Below, piece after piece: positions 12,983 through 21,184 of a DNA stretch of 39,895 bases. Location of the stretch: IMG/VR virus record IMGVR_UViG_3300020057_000078, positions 1 through 39,895 of that record; one strand, given 5' to 3'. A program made the translations under genes and the position numbers. The notes under the pieces were generated by a model, which was not told the DNA's origin, searched no databases, and was given only the letters and a program-made list of their open reading frames with translations. Numbering within the stretch: the stretch's first letter is position 1; each line of letters begins with the position of its first letter. Origin of the DNA: a virus.

Positions 12983-13413
12983 TTACTCATCTCCGATGCG
13001 GAATATCCACCTAAAATAGTCAGCCAAACCTCTTCTTGGGGATCCTTAAACAAAGGCAGAATCACCTTGTCCATTGCATCAATGCTCCGATAGACGCTAA
13101 TCTTTTCCGCGTTACGAGCCTTGTCAAACCCAGGTAAAAAACATCCATCCGTATCCTCGACCACGTTACCGCTGTGAAAACGGATTCCAAAAAAAAGAGG
13201 GACGCCGATAAGTATAGGAAGCATGCGATTGAACCGACCGCTGCGAGTGAATTCAATGCGATATCGACCGTTCGGGATAGCAGTCTTTCCATAGATTTTG
13301 ACCTTTCTTACTGCATCTTCAAGGATGTTGCACTGATACTCGGAGCCAACGTAGAAGGCCCCTAGCGTCGCCTGAGTCGTGAATTCATGTCTTGCCAGGG
13401 TTGTTTCGATCAC
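12979..13413 (-). CDS. DUF5675-type protein, candidate lysis enzyme (144 aa)
   Basis: Start GTG at 13413 behind AAGGGG; the longer frame from 13563 would bury the zinc-ribbon gene. Conserved blocks of the DUF5675 family: 'CNILEDAVRK' (residues 28-37), G-K-T-A-I-P-N-G-R-Y (42-51), a G-V-P-L-F-F-G-I-R-F-H-S-G-N run (70-83), D-T-D-G-C (87-91). The His80...Gly-Cys91 pair recalls the H...(S/T)-x-G-C site of L,D-transpeptidases. No other lysozyme, amidase or peptidase is visible, so this may be the cell-wall enzyme; that is inference. Confidence 0.6.
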   Translation of the reverse strand: MIETTLARHEFTTQATLGAFYVGSEYQCNILEDAVRKVKIYGKTAIPNGRYRIEFTRSGRFNRMLPILIGVPLFFGIRFHSGNVVEDTDGCFLPGFDKARNAEKISVYRSIDAMDKVILPLFKDPQEEVWLTILGGYSASEMSK

Positions 13414-13582
13414 TTTTTTCCCCTTCTTCTCGAGGTGTCCCGTCCACTCGATTGTTCTGGATAACGTCAGCGAAAGGGAGCGAGACTTCAACACGGCATC
13501 CTTGCCTTGAACAGACAAGAACTTGCGCAGTAGCATTGTCAGAAAAGATCTCAAGCCTTTCATCGCAGCGAGGGCATCGCAC
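13385..13582 (-). CDS. Small zinc-ribbon late protein (65 aa)
   Basis: GTG start at 13582 with GGAGG upstream, right after the previous stop. C-P-R-C at residues 3-6 and C-S-R-Q-G-C at about 24-29 form a zinc ribbon of the kind common in small phage proteins; the second half is charged and disordered. It overlaps the DUF5675 gene by 29 bases. Confidence 0.6.
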   Translation of the reverse strand: MRCPRCDERLEIFSDNATAQVLVCSRQGCRVEVSLPFADVIQNNRVDGTPREEGEKSDRNNPGKT

Positions 13583-13849
13583 TTACTTCCTCCTGATTTC
13601 CCTGAGAATCGCTTTTATATCCGAACGCATTTCGGGCATTTCCTTAACCACTGCTTCTAAAGTCGCAATCTGTTTTGACTGTTCGTTGTTGATCTTTTCA
13701 CCGTCGTCAACGCGAACGCTGATCCCTGAAATTGTACTGCTGGCAATGCCTAACGCAAACGCGAGAGTCACAATACCCATAATCACAGGCCAGAATTTCA
13801 TGGCTTTGGCTACCCCGGCGTCGTCCCATCTTTGTTTAGTGTCGGACAT
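13583..13849 (-). CDS. Membrane-anchored coiled-coil protein, spanin- or XhlA-like (88 aa)
   Basis: One membrane span at about residues 19-38 is followed by a coiled-coil region (DGEKINNEQSKQIATLEAVV) to the end. This topology fits phage inner-membrane lysis partners such as XhlA or i-spanins. Ribosome site GGAGGGG. No outer-spanin lipoprotein is seen next to it. Confidence 0.55.
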   Translation of the reverse strand: MSDTKQRWDDAGVAKAMKFWPVIMGIVTLAFALGIASSTISGISVRVDDGEKINNEQSKQIATLEAVVKEMPEMRSDIKAILREIRRK

Positions 13850-16342
13850 TTATAGGGCCCCTCCGCCTGCCAGTACCACCGATGCGGAAAATTGGCGTAC
13901 CGCTGTTCCGACCCCTGTTAGAACACCTGTGGTCGGAGCTGTGCCAGAAGTCCCTGCCTCTACGGCACACCCGAGATTACTACCACCAGTGCCAAAACGT
14001 GTGAGTGTAACGGCCACTGTGTTGAAGGTTAGCGCGTAGTAATAGATGCCGGGGAGTAGACCAATCGCTGTAGTGAAAGCAGTTGTCCGTAACCCTGTCC
14101 CTGCAACAAGGACACTCCCAGAGTTGGCAAGTCTGGTCCCGTAAATATCCATGATTGCCACGTCGATACGTCCATTGACTCCTGTGGCACCAACGTCGTA
14201 TCGTATTCCGGTTGCAAAGACAGGTTCGGTAACGGTCAGGGGGCAGTAGTGAGTGTTTGAGGAGATTGCCGTACCAGCGGCTGAGTTTGGTTCTGCGATA
14301 TTTCCAAGGAACGCTGTCTGGTATGGCAACGGACCGTCTGCATACCACTTGGTCAGTCCGTCACTGATGAGCTTTATTTTTTGACCCGGTGCGAACATGT
14401 TGACTGCGCGTGTAGACTGGATCATGTCAGTCCCAGCAGACTCGACACGGATAATAGCTGAGGATCTATCGACCTTTGCAATCAGGATACTTTGTCCTAG
14501 CCGAGTATTCGCGGCTGGCAGAGTGAACGTAATGCGCCCGGCGTTTAAGGCGGCACTGGCAAAGATAACCGAGTCACTCCCGGTTAGTGTCGTTGTCGTT
14601 GTCACAACACGGGCCCCTGAATAGTACATCCCACTGTTAAACGATATTGTCCCAACACGGACTTCCGACTCAAAAGTCGCCGTGCTTTTGGCAGTAAAGA
14701 AATTGGTGACCGTAATGCTGGATGTGAACGTCGTAATGTTTGGTTGCAGAGCATTCGCTGTAGTAGTAAGTGATCCTCCCGCGGTCGTAATAGCACCCGT
14801 CAAAATAGGGAAGCTGGCCGCTTTGAGCTGGCCTGTGACCTCCGCACCGGTTAGGTCAATGTCAGGCCCCAGTTTCGTCACACTGGACCCGTCAATCACA
14901 GCGAGAGGCACAAAAGAGAATGCGTTTGTCTGGACGAGCTGAGTCGCCCCGTTGAACGTGTTGGCCTGTAAGGTCACACTGGACGAGTTTAGCTCAAGGA
15001 AGGCCGTCGCCCCGCCTCGGAGCGTGACCATAAAAGTGGTTGAGCTGGCGTTGATGACGGCTGTAGGTGAGGAGGTTGGTACGCCTGTCCATCCCGTGGC
15101 TGTGCCTGTGGTGACGGCGAGAGTGGAAGAACCGCCACCCGCCGCGGGGGTTGTCCACGTGGGGGCTCCTCCAACGCCTGTCGTGAATACTTGCCCGGAA
15201 GTCCCCTGCGCACCGTTGAGAACCACGTTTGAACTGACCACCACCGTTCCCGCGAACGTCGTTGAGGACGTCGATGTTTTACCGCCTGTGATAGTTTGCG
15301 TTGATGCAAGGATCATGTCCCCGGTCCCGGACGCAGTTGTCCACGTCGGGATTGTTCCTGCGCCGCCGGAGGTGAGAAACTGGCCGGATGAACCGGCTGA
15401 GTTGCTGGCGATTAACCCGCTGGATATGCCGACGGTCCCGTTGAAGGTTGCGCTACTAGCAACCGTCACGGCTCCTAAGCTTCCAACGGTGAGCAACTTC
15501 GTAGTATTGTCCCCACGAATTAACTGAAAAATGTCGCCAGTATCGTTTGTATCGTTAGATGTTATACGGAACAATGGGAGAGATTGAACACCGGCAATAG
15601 AACCTCTGCTGAAATTAAAGGACGCAGCAGTGTCCGAGGCGTTTTCTCCAAATCCAAAAGAAGGGGCAGAGTTACCTCCTCCAACGGTTAAAACCTTTCT
15701 CCTGTTTGCTGACAAGCCATTTGGAGTCAGCCATAAATCAAAAGTTTCTCCGCTTGCTCCGTTATCTACAAATTCCAACGACCCTTGTTCAAATTGTCCT
15801 GACGCTCCCTCTGTAAAATAAATCCTAGACCCTGTACCAGTCCCAGAGGTTCCTATATTCCGCACTTCGATAATTGTGCTGATTACGCTGTTTTCACCAC
15901 CGTATGCGATCAATTTTTTTCCAACAGTCCCGTCACCAACAAAAACAGAGCTTGAAACAGTCAACAACCCTGCAATAGACCCACTCGACATTTGAATCGT
16001 CGTACCGCTTAACAATCCTGTGACATTGAGCGAAGAGGTGAACACCCCAGTACTGGCCGTAATCCCCTGCCCCGCCACGAATGTCCCGCTGGATGGGTAG
16101 TTCCAGTAGTTCGTTGCCCCGCCAGGGAGAGGAAGGGTTGCTGCCCCGCCACCCCCTCCGCCGCCGGTCGTAATCGTTGCGGTTTGCCCATTGCATGTAA
16201 GTGTTCCCGGAGAAACCTTAATCTGCCCAGCCATGCAGGAAGGGGAAAGGTCAGTCTCGGTCACGCGAATCGTGTCCTTAAACCCGGTGTCTGCAAAAGA
16301 AAAGGCAGACAGCAAAGTCAGCAAAATCGCTTTACGCACCAT
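13850..16342 (-). CDS. Large fibre-like protein with Sec signal peptide (830 aa)
   Basis: Residues 1-17 form a standard signal peptide (M-V-R-K, hydrophobic core, SFA before Asp18). A seven-Gly run near residue 60 leads into Ser/Thr/Gly-rich repeats with recurring strand units (SSSVTLQANTFNGATQL type) for about 550 residues, then a distinct C-terminal domain from about 690 with beta-sandwich character (NTHYCPLTVTEPVFATGIR), as in receptor-binding tips. It looks like a tail fibre or an elongated adhesin. Such low-complexity fibres are also found in secreted bacterial proteins, and transfer from a host surface protein is possible. Confidence 0.6.
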   Translation of the reverse strand: MVRKAILLTLLSAFSFADTGFKDTIRVTETDLSPSCMAGQIKVSPGTLTCNGQTATITTGGGGGGGAATLPLPGGATNYWNYPSSGTFVAGQGITASTGVFTSSLNVTGLLSGTTIQMSSGSIAGLLTVSSSVFVGDGTVGKKLIAYGGENSVISTIIEVRNIGTSGTGTGSRIYFTEGASGQFEQGSLEFVDNGASGETFDLWLTPNGLSANRRKVLTVGGGNSAPSFGFGENASDTAASFNFSRGSIAGVQSLPLFRITSNDTNDTGDIFQLIRGDNTTKLLTVGSLGAVTVASSATFNGTVGISSGLIASNSAGSSGQFLTSGGAGTIPTWTTASGTGDMILASTQTITGGKTSTSSTTFAGTVVVSSNVVLNGAQGTSGQVFTTGVGGAPTWTTPAAGGGSSTLAVTTGTATGWTGVPTSSPTAVINASSTTFMVTLRGGATAFLELNSSSVTLQANTFNGATQLVQTNAFSFVPLAVIDGSSVTKLGPDIDLTGAEVTGQLKAASFPILTGAITTAGGSLTTTANALQPNITTFTSSITVTNFFTAKSTATFESEVRVGTISFNSGMYYSGARVVTTTTTLTGSDSVIFASAALNAGRITFTLPAANTRLGQSILIAKVDRSSAIIRVESAGTDMIQSTRAVNMFAPGQKIKLISDGLTKWYADGPLPYQTAFLGNIAEPNSAAGTAISSNTHYCPLTVTEPVFATGIRYDVGATGVNGRIDVAIMDIYGTRLANSGSVLVAGTGLRTTAFTTAIGLLPGIYYYALTFNTVAVTLTRFGTGGSNLGCAVEAGTSGTAPTTGVLTGVGTAVRQFSASVVLAGGGAL

Positions 16343-16539
16343 TTAATCCCGTCCTCAATCCCCTTGCGGTAGATGTATTCAAGTTCAGCGTTCCCTCTTA
16401 AACTATGTAAAGCAAAATGCGCGTCGTTCTTGTCCTGCTGAATCTTCTGCCATTCCAGTTCGATTTCACGTGCCATGCCGACCAACCGAAAGAATCTGCG
16501 AATGAGTAATACCCGAGCAACAAAGTGTTTAAAGATCAT
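16318..16539 (-). CDS. Small basic late protein (73 aa)
   Basis: Overlaps the fibre start by 25 bases and begins at the previous stop. The N-terminus is hydrophobic and Arg-rich (FKHFVARVLLIRRFFRLV), the rest helical and charged. Possibly a membrane-associated or fibre-assembly helper. No family recognised. Confidence 0.45.
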   Translation of the reverse strand: MIFKHFVARVLLIRRFFRLVGMAREIELEWQKIQQDKNDAHFALHSLRGNAELEYIYRKGIEDGIKWCVKRFC

Positions 16540-16838
16540 CAGTGCAAATCAAAATTAACGCGATACGTTCCGTCCTGAGATGCGCTTTCAATCAGAACTG
16601 TGCGCAGGATACCCAGACTCAGTTCCAGCATTTCCGAGACAGTCCCTGTATTTCCCGTTCGCTTTACCATTACGTCCCCATTGGCATCTTTAAACGTGAC
16701 ATCAAACGTGTCCGTCTCAGCAATGGGATGGACTCGAATCCATCTGGCAATAGTCCACTCGTTCGTTAATGTTCCTGTTCCGGTTCCTGAACTGACCGTG
16801 ATATCGAGGCGACGGACCTGTTGTTTACCGGGAGCCAT
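16539..16838 (-). CDS. Small beta-rich late protein (99 aa)
   Basis: Strand-rich with Thr/Gly turns (DITVSSGTGTGTLTNEWTIARWI ... FDVTFKDANGDVMV), a likely small beta-barrel or sandwich that could be a virion decoration or fibre connector. Starts inside the end of the upstream internal-protein gene (14-base overlap). Confidence 0.5.
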   Translation of the reverse strand: MAPGKQQVRRLDITVSSGTGTGTLTNEWTIARWIRVHPIAETDTFDVTFKDANGDVMVKRTGNTGTVSEMLELSLGILRTVLIESASQDGTYRVNFDLH

Positions 16839-18330
16839 TTGATTTCCTCGACAGATATTCGTCCATCAGTGCCTTTTTTTGTTCTGGCGTTCTTTGAGTC
16901 CCCATAGCTGTTGCACGAATGCCACCAGTGGCGATACTTGATCGGACTCCTGATCTGTTCCCCTGCCTAAGGAGATTCGAAATAGAGTCAAGTGTTGTCG
17001 CGCTTAGTTGATGTCCAAATTTGTGATAGATACGATTAGCAAGGTTGTTTACGATTGAATTTCGACTGCCACCAACTTCATATGCAAGACGCTGCTGGTT
17101 TATCGTGTCCATCTTCGACAAATCGCCATAGTCCTGAAGGTTCTTCCGATATTCCAGCCCTTTTTGAGGAGGAAGGCCCTTTATCAGGGCCTCGTCATTG
17201 ATCCGCGAGACAGTGTTTGCAACATCTGTGTCAGCACCAGAAGGCTGAAGCATCTGGGATTTACTTTTTGCGTGCTTGTTTATTTTCGTTGCCACATCAG
17301 CAACAGAGTTAAATGTTGTTGGTCGATGAAGGTCGTATTCTGGAATGAAATTAGGATCTTCCTGGAATTGCCTGAATCGCAGATACTCTTCTTGTGGAGT
17401 TAGTTCGGAGTGCTTCATAACTGAGAATGGATCAGCATCTTTTGACGCAACACCGTTTTTAATTGTCCCCTTTTGCATCCGTGGAATCATTTCTTCCGTA
17501 GGGGTTAATTTATCGACGTTCTCCAACTTCAATACTTCTTCAATTGCCTTTTTAAGGTCCCCCTGTTCGCCAGACTGGATGCCTGTCTTGTATTTGGGAG
17601 ATACATCCTGATAAATTGCTTGGACAATCTTCTTGGCTTCCGGAGAGTCAGTGTAAAGATCTCCGAGTCCACGCAACGAACCAATTCTTTCTCCTGATTG
17701 TTTTTGAAGTTTCTCAATCATGGCGTTTTGCGATTCAGGACTATTCCAAGCGGTGATGATCCCCTTGTTCTTTGCTGCTCTTCCGAGACGGAGCGTTTCT
17801 TCTGCCCCTAGTTCTTTGGCATGGGGAAGAGTTCCACCTAACCCTTTAAACCAGCGAGAACTTGCGCTCTGTTCGGCTTTGGCAGCTACCCCTTCAACGG
17901 CAGACGATAATTTTGCGGCAGGAATTCCTCTCGCAGAAGGAATAAGCATGTACGGTGCATTTTGAACGACTGCGCCCAATCCAACGCCAAGCGCTTGCCC
18001 TGTTTTGGGATATCCTGCTTTTACTCCGAGTTCGCCGCCTTTTTCAGCAATATAGTCCCCGGAATCTGAGATTGCTTTTGCGACGACGCCTAGTCCCTTC
18101 ATGCCGTAGTGAACAGCTTCTGGTCCTACGAAGGCCCCGGCGAATTCTGACGCGCCCTTAACAAAGGGTTCCAACACAGCGTTTTGCGCCTTACTAGAAA
18201 CATCTGCCACCCTGTCTAATAAGGAAGGCTGATATGGCTTGGCCTGCTGAACGGACTGCTGTTGCGCCTGCTCCTGCTCCTGCTCTAGCCTTAAACGGAA
18301 CTTAAACTTCTGCTCTTGTGATAACTCCAT
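16825..18330 (-). CDS. Internal virion/ejection-type protein (501 aa)
   Basis: Gln-rich charged start (residues 5-30), an Ala/Gly-rich hydrophobic middle (about 60-160) and a long helical remainder. The last 17 residues contain A-L-M-D-E-Y-L-S-R-K-S-N-G, nearly the same as a peptide near the start of the neighbouring 368-residue protein. Size, helicity and place between nozzle and fibre genes fit podovirus ejection proteins (T7 gp14-gp16 or P22 gp7, gp16, gp20 in role). No lytic domain seen. Confidence 0.55.
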   Translation of the reverse strand: MELSQEQKFKFRLRLEQEQEQAQQQSVQQAKPYQPSLLDRVADVSSKAQNAVLEPFVKGASEFAGAFVGPEAVHYGMKGLGVVAKAISDSGDYIAEKGGELGVKAGYPKTGQALGVGLGAVVQNAPYMLIPSARGIPAAKLSSAVEGVAAKAEQSASSRWFKGLGGTLPHAKELGAEETLRLGRAAKNKGIITAWNSPESQNAMIEKLQKQSGERIGSLRGLGDLYTDSPEAKKIVQAIYQDVSPKYKTGIQSGEQGDLKKAIEEVLKLENVDKLTPTEEMIPRMQKGTIKNGVASKDADPFSVMKHSELTPQEEYLRFRQFQEDPNFIPEYDLHRPTTFNSVADVATKINKHAKSKSQMLQPSGADTDVANTVSRINDEALIKGLPPQKGLEYRKNLQDYGDLSKMDTINQQRLAYEVGGSRNSIVNNLANRIYHKFGHQLSATTLDSISNLLRQGNRSGVRSSIATGGIRATAMGTQRTPEQKKALMDEYLSRKSNGSR

Positions 18331-19436
18331 TACCTCTTACCGCCATTTTTTTGTGCCTTGTACTCCTGATAAGCAGCCTCTTCGTCTGGATTGGAATAGC
18401 TTTGACTGCCCTGCGGCATCTCTGGCAGAACTGTTCTCTTCCAGTTCTCATAATGTGTTTTGATCTCATTGAGTCTTTGGCTCAACTGTTCAGGGGATTG
18501 CGCCTGATCCAGTTCTGCGATAGTCGCGCTGAGGAGTTTTAATTCTCTGTCAGAAACATTGCCTAGAGCCCCGCCTGTCGGAGAGTTCCGGCGCATTTCT
18601 TGAAGGGTGTTAAACCCCATGTTTGCTTTGATCGTGTCGATATCGGCAGCAAGATTTCTAGCAGGTGTGCCCGGGATAGATCCCAACTTAGAACCCATAC
18701 CAGCAGTCCAGCCGCTAACATTGCTCAGGGCTTGGTCAACTTTGTTCATGACGAGATCAGCCTGGCTGATTGAGTTCTGAACCAGACTTTGTTCCTTTGC
18801 ATCAACTCTTGCGTTTTTAATTGCTGCGGGACCACCTGGGATTGGCTCTAGTTCTCCAGAAGTGGTGTATCTATACCCAGTCGGGGCCTTTAGATTTCCA
18901 TCAGCACTTGGTGGCGTTAGAATCCGATCATTCTTATTGACTGAGAAAAGTTTTTTCCCAGATTTGTCGTAAACATCTTCTGGCGTATTCGGATCAGTCG
19001 CCAGATCCCGCTCCATCTTCTGGATCTGAAGGTTCTTTGCGTACTGTTCCATCCCGTATTTGCTAGTCGGTCGACCCGTTGGACGCATTCCGCTGGGAGC
19101 CTGAGATTGACCGCCCTGCATCGAGTCCCAGTAATCAATGATTGACGATCCCTCAGGATTCTCAGTGGGAATGGTGATCCCGTATTGTTCAGCAACCTGT
19201 GGGATTTGATCCTCAGGAACATAGTGAGCAACCGCTCCGAACTGAGTGGCTTTGCGGGTTGCATCCTGAGATGCCAGTTGTTGCTTCTGGATATCCTGGG
19301 CCTGCTGTTGCTGCTTCATCTGGACGTAAGTATTGAGCCCCCCCTGAATCCCTTCCGATAATTGCTGACCAGCGGATTTTCGACTCAGGTACTCCTGCAT
19401 TAACGCAGGATCCATCCCTCTAAATTGAAGTGCCAT
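18330..19436 (-). CDS. Internal virion/ejection-type protein (368 aa)
   Basis: Starts M-A-L-Q-F-R-G, then D-P-A-L-M-Q-E-Y-L-S-R-K-S (about residues 9-21), then a Gln-rich helix (QMKQQQQAQDIQKQQLA) and a helical C-terminal half. The start abuts the previous gene's stop region. Likely packed inside the capsid or in the tail channel and released on infection. The shared peptide with the next protein may be an incorporation signal. Confidence 0.55.
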   Translation of the reverse strand: MALQFRGMDPALMQEYLSRKSAGQQLSEGIQGGLNTYVQMKQQQQAQDIQKQQLASQDATRKATQFGAVAHYVPEDQIPQVAEQYGITIPTENPEGSSIIDYWDSMQGGQSQAPSGMRPTGRPTSKYGMEQYAKNLQIQKMERDLATDPNTPEDVYDKSGKKLFSVNKNDRILTPPSADGNLKAPTGYRYTTSGELEPIPGGPAAIKNARVDAKEQSLVQNSISQADLVMNKVDQALSNVSGWTAGMGSKLGSIPGTPARNLAADIDTIKANMGFNTLQEMRRNSPTGGALGNVSDRELKLLSATIAELDQAQSPEQLSQRLNEIKTHYENWKRTVLPEMPQGSQSYSNPDEEAAYQEYKAQKNGGKR

Positions 19437-19444
19437 ATTCCCCC

Positions 19445-20497
19445 CTAGTACCCTTGAATTCCAGTTTGTGCTGCTCCACCCAAACCACTGCCAATCTGAT
19501 AACCTGCCTTTGCCCCGGTAGGCCCCCAGATAGCACCCAACCCACCGCCAATAAGCCCGCCAACCATTTGACCGACTCCATTACTTCGCTTCCCGTACTT
19601 CCTTAGATACTGGTCATATGCTTGTTTCTGCGTGTTGTAGTCCTGCATCTCGTTTAAGCGTCCATAAGTGCGGTCAGCCGTGAAAGCATTCCGATCTCTG
19701 GAATAATCCTGATTCCCGTAGTAGCGATTGAGCGTGTCCTGATAGTCGCCACGAGCGTTCGCGGTCTGGTTTTGGTACTGACTTGCTGAAAGGTTTGATA
19801 GGAACGATTCCCGGTTGTTCGACTGATCCTGAGCAGCTAAGGCGAGAGCCGACGCATACCCTGAAGAATCAACACTCCTGCCTTGTTGAAGGAACTTGTT
19901 TTGAATGGAGGGCATGACCTTGTCGGAGAAATACTGCTGGTTCTGGGTATCCAGTTCGCCAGACAATTGAGTCCGAAATTCTTTATCCTGCTTCCGAACG
20001 CTGTCCGGCAACTGATTGACGAACTGCCCTAGCTGGTAAGCATCTAGCTGACCAGACGCCATCAGCGACCCAAAATGCTCCTTCTCCTGATCGCTTGCGG
20101 CGCGGCCAATAGAGGACTGAAACATCTGGTCAATAGACCCGTAATGCTGAGGTGCGTTTTTCTTGTATTCATCTTTCTGGCGAGCCGCCTGCTTATCAGG
20201 GCTATTCTGAATCTGGTTGTAATACTGCCCCACAAAGGCTTTCCCACCGGATACATTGGCAACATTGGGATCGTCAGACATATAAGCCGCTGATACCTGT
20301 GCCAACTCTGATTTGGTCGGGAGTCTCCCGAACATGGACTGGAAATCGGTTGCAGCATAATGTTCGGCAGCCTGCTGAGACCCGCCACGCCCACCATATT
20401 CCGGGATGTCAGGGATTAGCTTCTCCCCGTTGTAGGTTCCCGGATCGCTTACCTTGCCACCTTGGACAACACCTTTTTCAGATATTTCCTTACTCAT
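19445..20497 (-). CDS. Internal virion protein with DUF4214-like units and Gly zipper (350 aa)
   Basis: Two segments (about residues 50-95 and 115-160) share the pattern F-Q-S-x-x-G-R-x-x-x-x-x-E, like DUF4214 repeats. The middle is Gln/Asn/Tyr-rich. The C-terminus (about 305-350) is a glycine-zipper run (MVGGLIGGGLGAIWGPTG) able to insert in membranes, as in DNA-ejection proteins. A GGGGG ribosome site follows the hairpin terminator at 20515-20560. Confidence 0.55.
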   Translation of the reverse strand: MSKEISEKGVVQGGKVSDPGTYNGEKLIPDIPEYGGRGGSQQAAEHYAATDFQSMFGRLPTKSELAQVSAAYMSDDPNVANVSGGKAFVGQYYNQIQNSPDKQAARQKDEYKKNAPQHYGSIDQMFQSSIGRAASDQEKEHFGSLMASGQLDAYQLGQFVNQLPDSVRKQDKEFRTQLSGELDTQNQQYFSDKVMPSIQNKFLQQGRSVDSSGYASALALAAQDQSNNRESFLSNLSASQYQNQTANARGDYQDTLNRYYGNQDYSRDRNAFTADRTYGRLNEMQDYNTQKQAYDQYLRKYGKRSNGVGQMVGGLIGGGLGAIWGPTGAKAGYQIGSGLGGAAQTGIQGY

Positions 20498-20514
20498 TTG
20501 ATTCCCCCATAAAT

Positions 20515-20560
20515 AAAAAGCGCGGCGTCAGAAGGTCAGGCTCCTGACAGCCGCGCTTTT
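20515..20560 (-). terminator. Bidirectional hairpin within the late operon
   Basis: AAAAGCGCGGC at 20516-20526 pairs with GCCGCGCTTTT at 20550-20560, with an inner GTCAGG-CT-CCTGAC hairpin (20535-20548). On the leftward transcript it ends in five T and lies just before the ribosome site of the 350-residue protein. It may attenuate or process the transcript between tail and internal-protein genes. The gene-free gap is about 120 bases. Confidence 0.7.
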
Positions 20561-20617
20561 AAAATCCTGCTATTCGTTACTTACCCATATTCGGCAATAA
20601 AATCAATACGTCTACTT

Positions 20618-21184
20618 TTAACGGACCCGCCTTGCTGACAGCCGCCCATAGCGGGTAGGCGTGGCTGCCGTATATTCAAGATACCCTTTTAAATAAACCG
20701 TAGAGTTTCCAGAAAGCGAGATTCGATACGACGGAATACTTAAACTTACGTAGTTCTGGGTAGTACCAGCGGCAGCGGGGTAGTAATATATGTTGCTTGA
20801 TCCTGGTACAAGCCCTGTCCCGCTATTACCAGAGGTTTGACTGATTCCGATTTCAATCCCAGTCCACGACGCTCCATTGCGGAGATACATACCAATCCCA
20901 GTAACATCCCAATCACCAGCAGTGAGTGGAATCGATGTAATGTCAAAATATTGTGAAGCCGTCCCTACGCTGCCAGACGGTACGACCGACTCAACATATT
21001 CTCCGACCATTCCAGCGGCAGCGGCATCACCCGCAGTTGTCCCACGAATTCCTGAAGATAAAACACCCCTGATGTCCTTATAAATGTTGTTAATCTCATC
21101 ATCCAGTTTTGCATCTGAATACCCATACCTAGGTCCTCCTGCGAAGGCTGTGGACGAAAGGAGTAATAACAGTAAAGTTTTCAA
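20618..21184 (-). CDS. Fibre/receptor-binding-like protein with signal peptide (188 aa)
   Basis: TTG start at 21184 in a TTGA overlap with the nozzle gene. Residues 1-15 are a clear signal peptide (LLLLLLSSTAFA then Gly). The rest has 'GDAAAAGMVGEYVES' and 'ITSIPLTAGDWDVTGIGMYL', motifs common in small phage tail-fibre ends with a jelly-roll head, and a final 'YGRLSARRVR'. It probably decorates the tail tip and binds the cell. The signal peptide is odd for such a protein. Confidence 0.6.
   Translation of the reverse strand: MKTLLLLLLSSTAFAGGPRYGYSDAKLDDEINNIYKDIRGVLSSGIRGTTAGDAAAAGMVGEYVESVVPSGSVGTASQYFDITSIPLTAGDWDVTGIGMYLRNGASWTGIEIGISQTSGNSGTGLVPGSSNIYYYPAAAGTTQNYVSLSIPSYRISLSGNSTVYLKGYLEYTAATPTRYGRLSARRVR

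Noticed and set aside
13413-13563. Longer start for the DUF5675 gene at 13563
   Set aside because: It would cover the zinc-ribbon gene almost fully and lacks family-like sequence, while GTG 13413 has a good ribosome site.
14952-15527. Long forward frame inside the large fibre gene
   Set aside because: It is a shadow of the low-complexity Ser/Thr/Gly codons on the other strand, rich in Pro/Val/Ala without structure, and has no upstream site.
13850-16342. Diversity-generating retroelement variable region in the fibre end
   Set aside because: No reverse transcriptase gene and no template repeat were seen.
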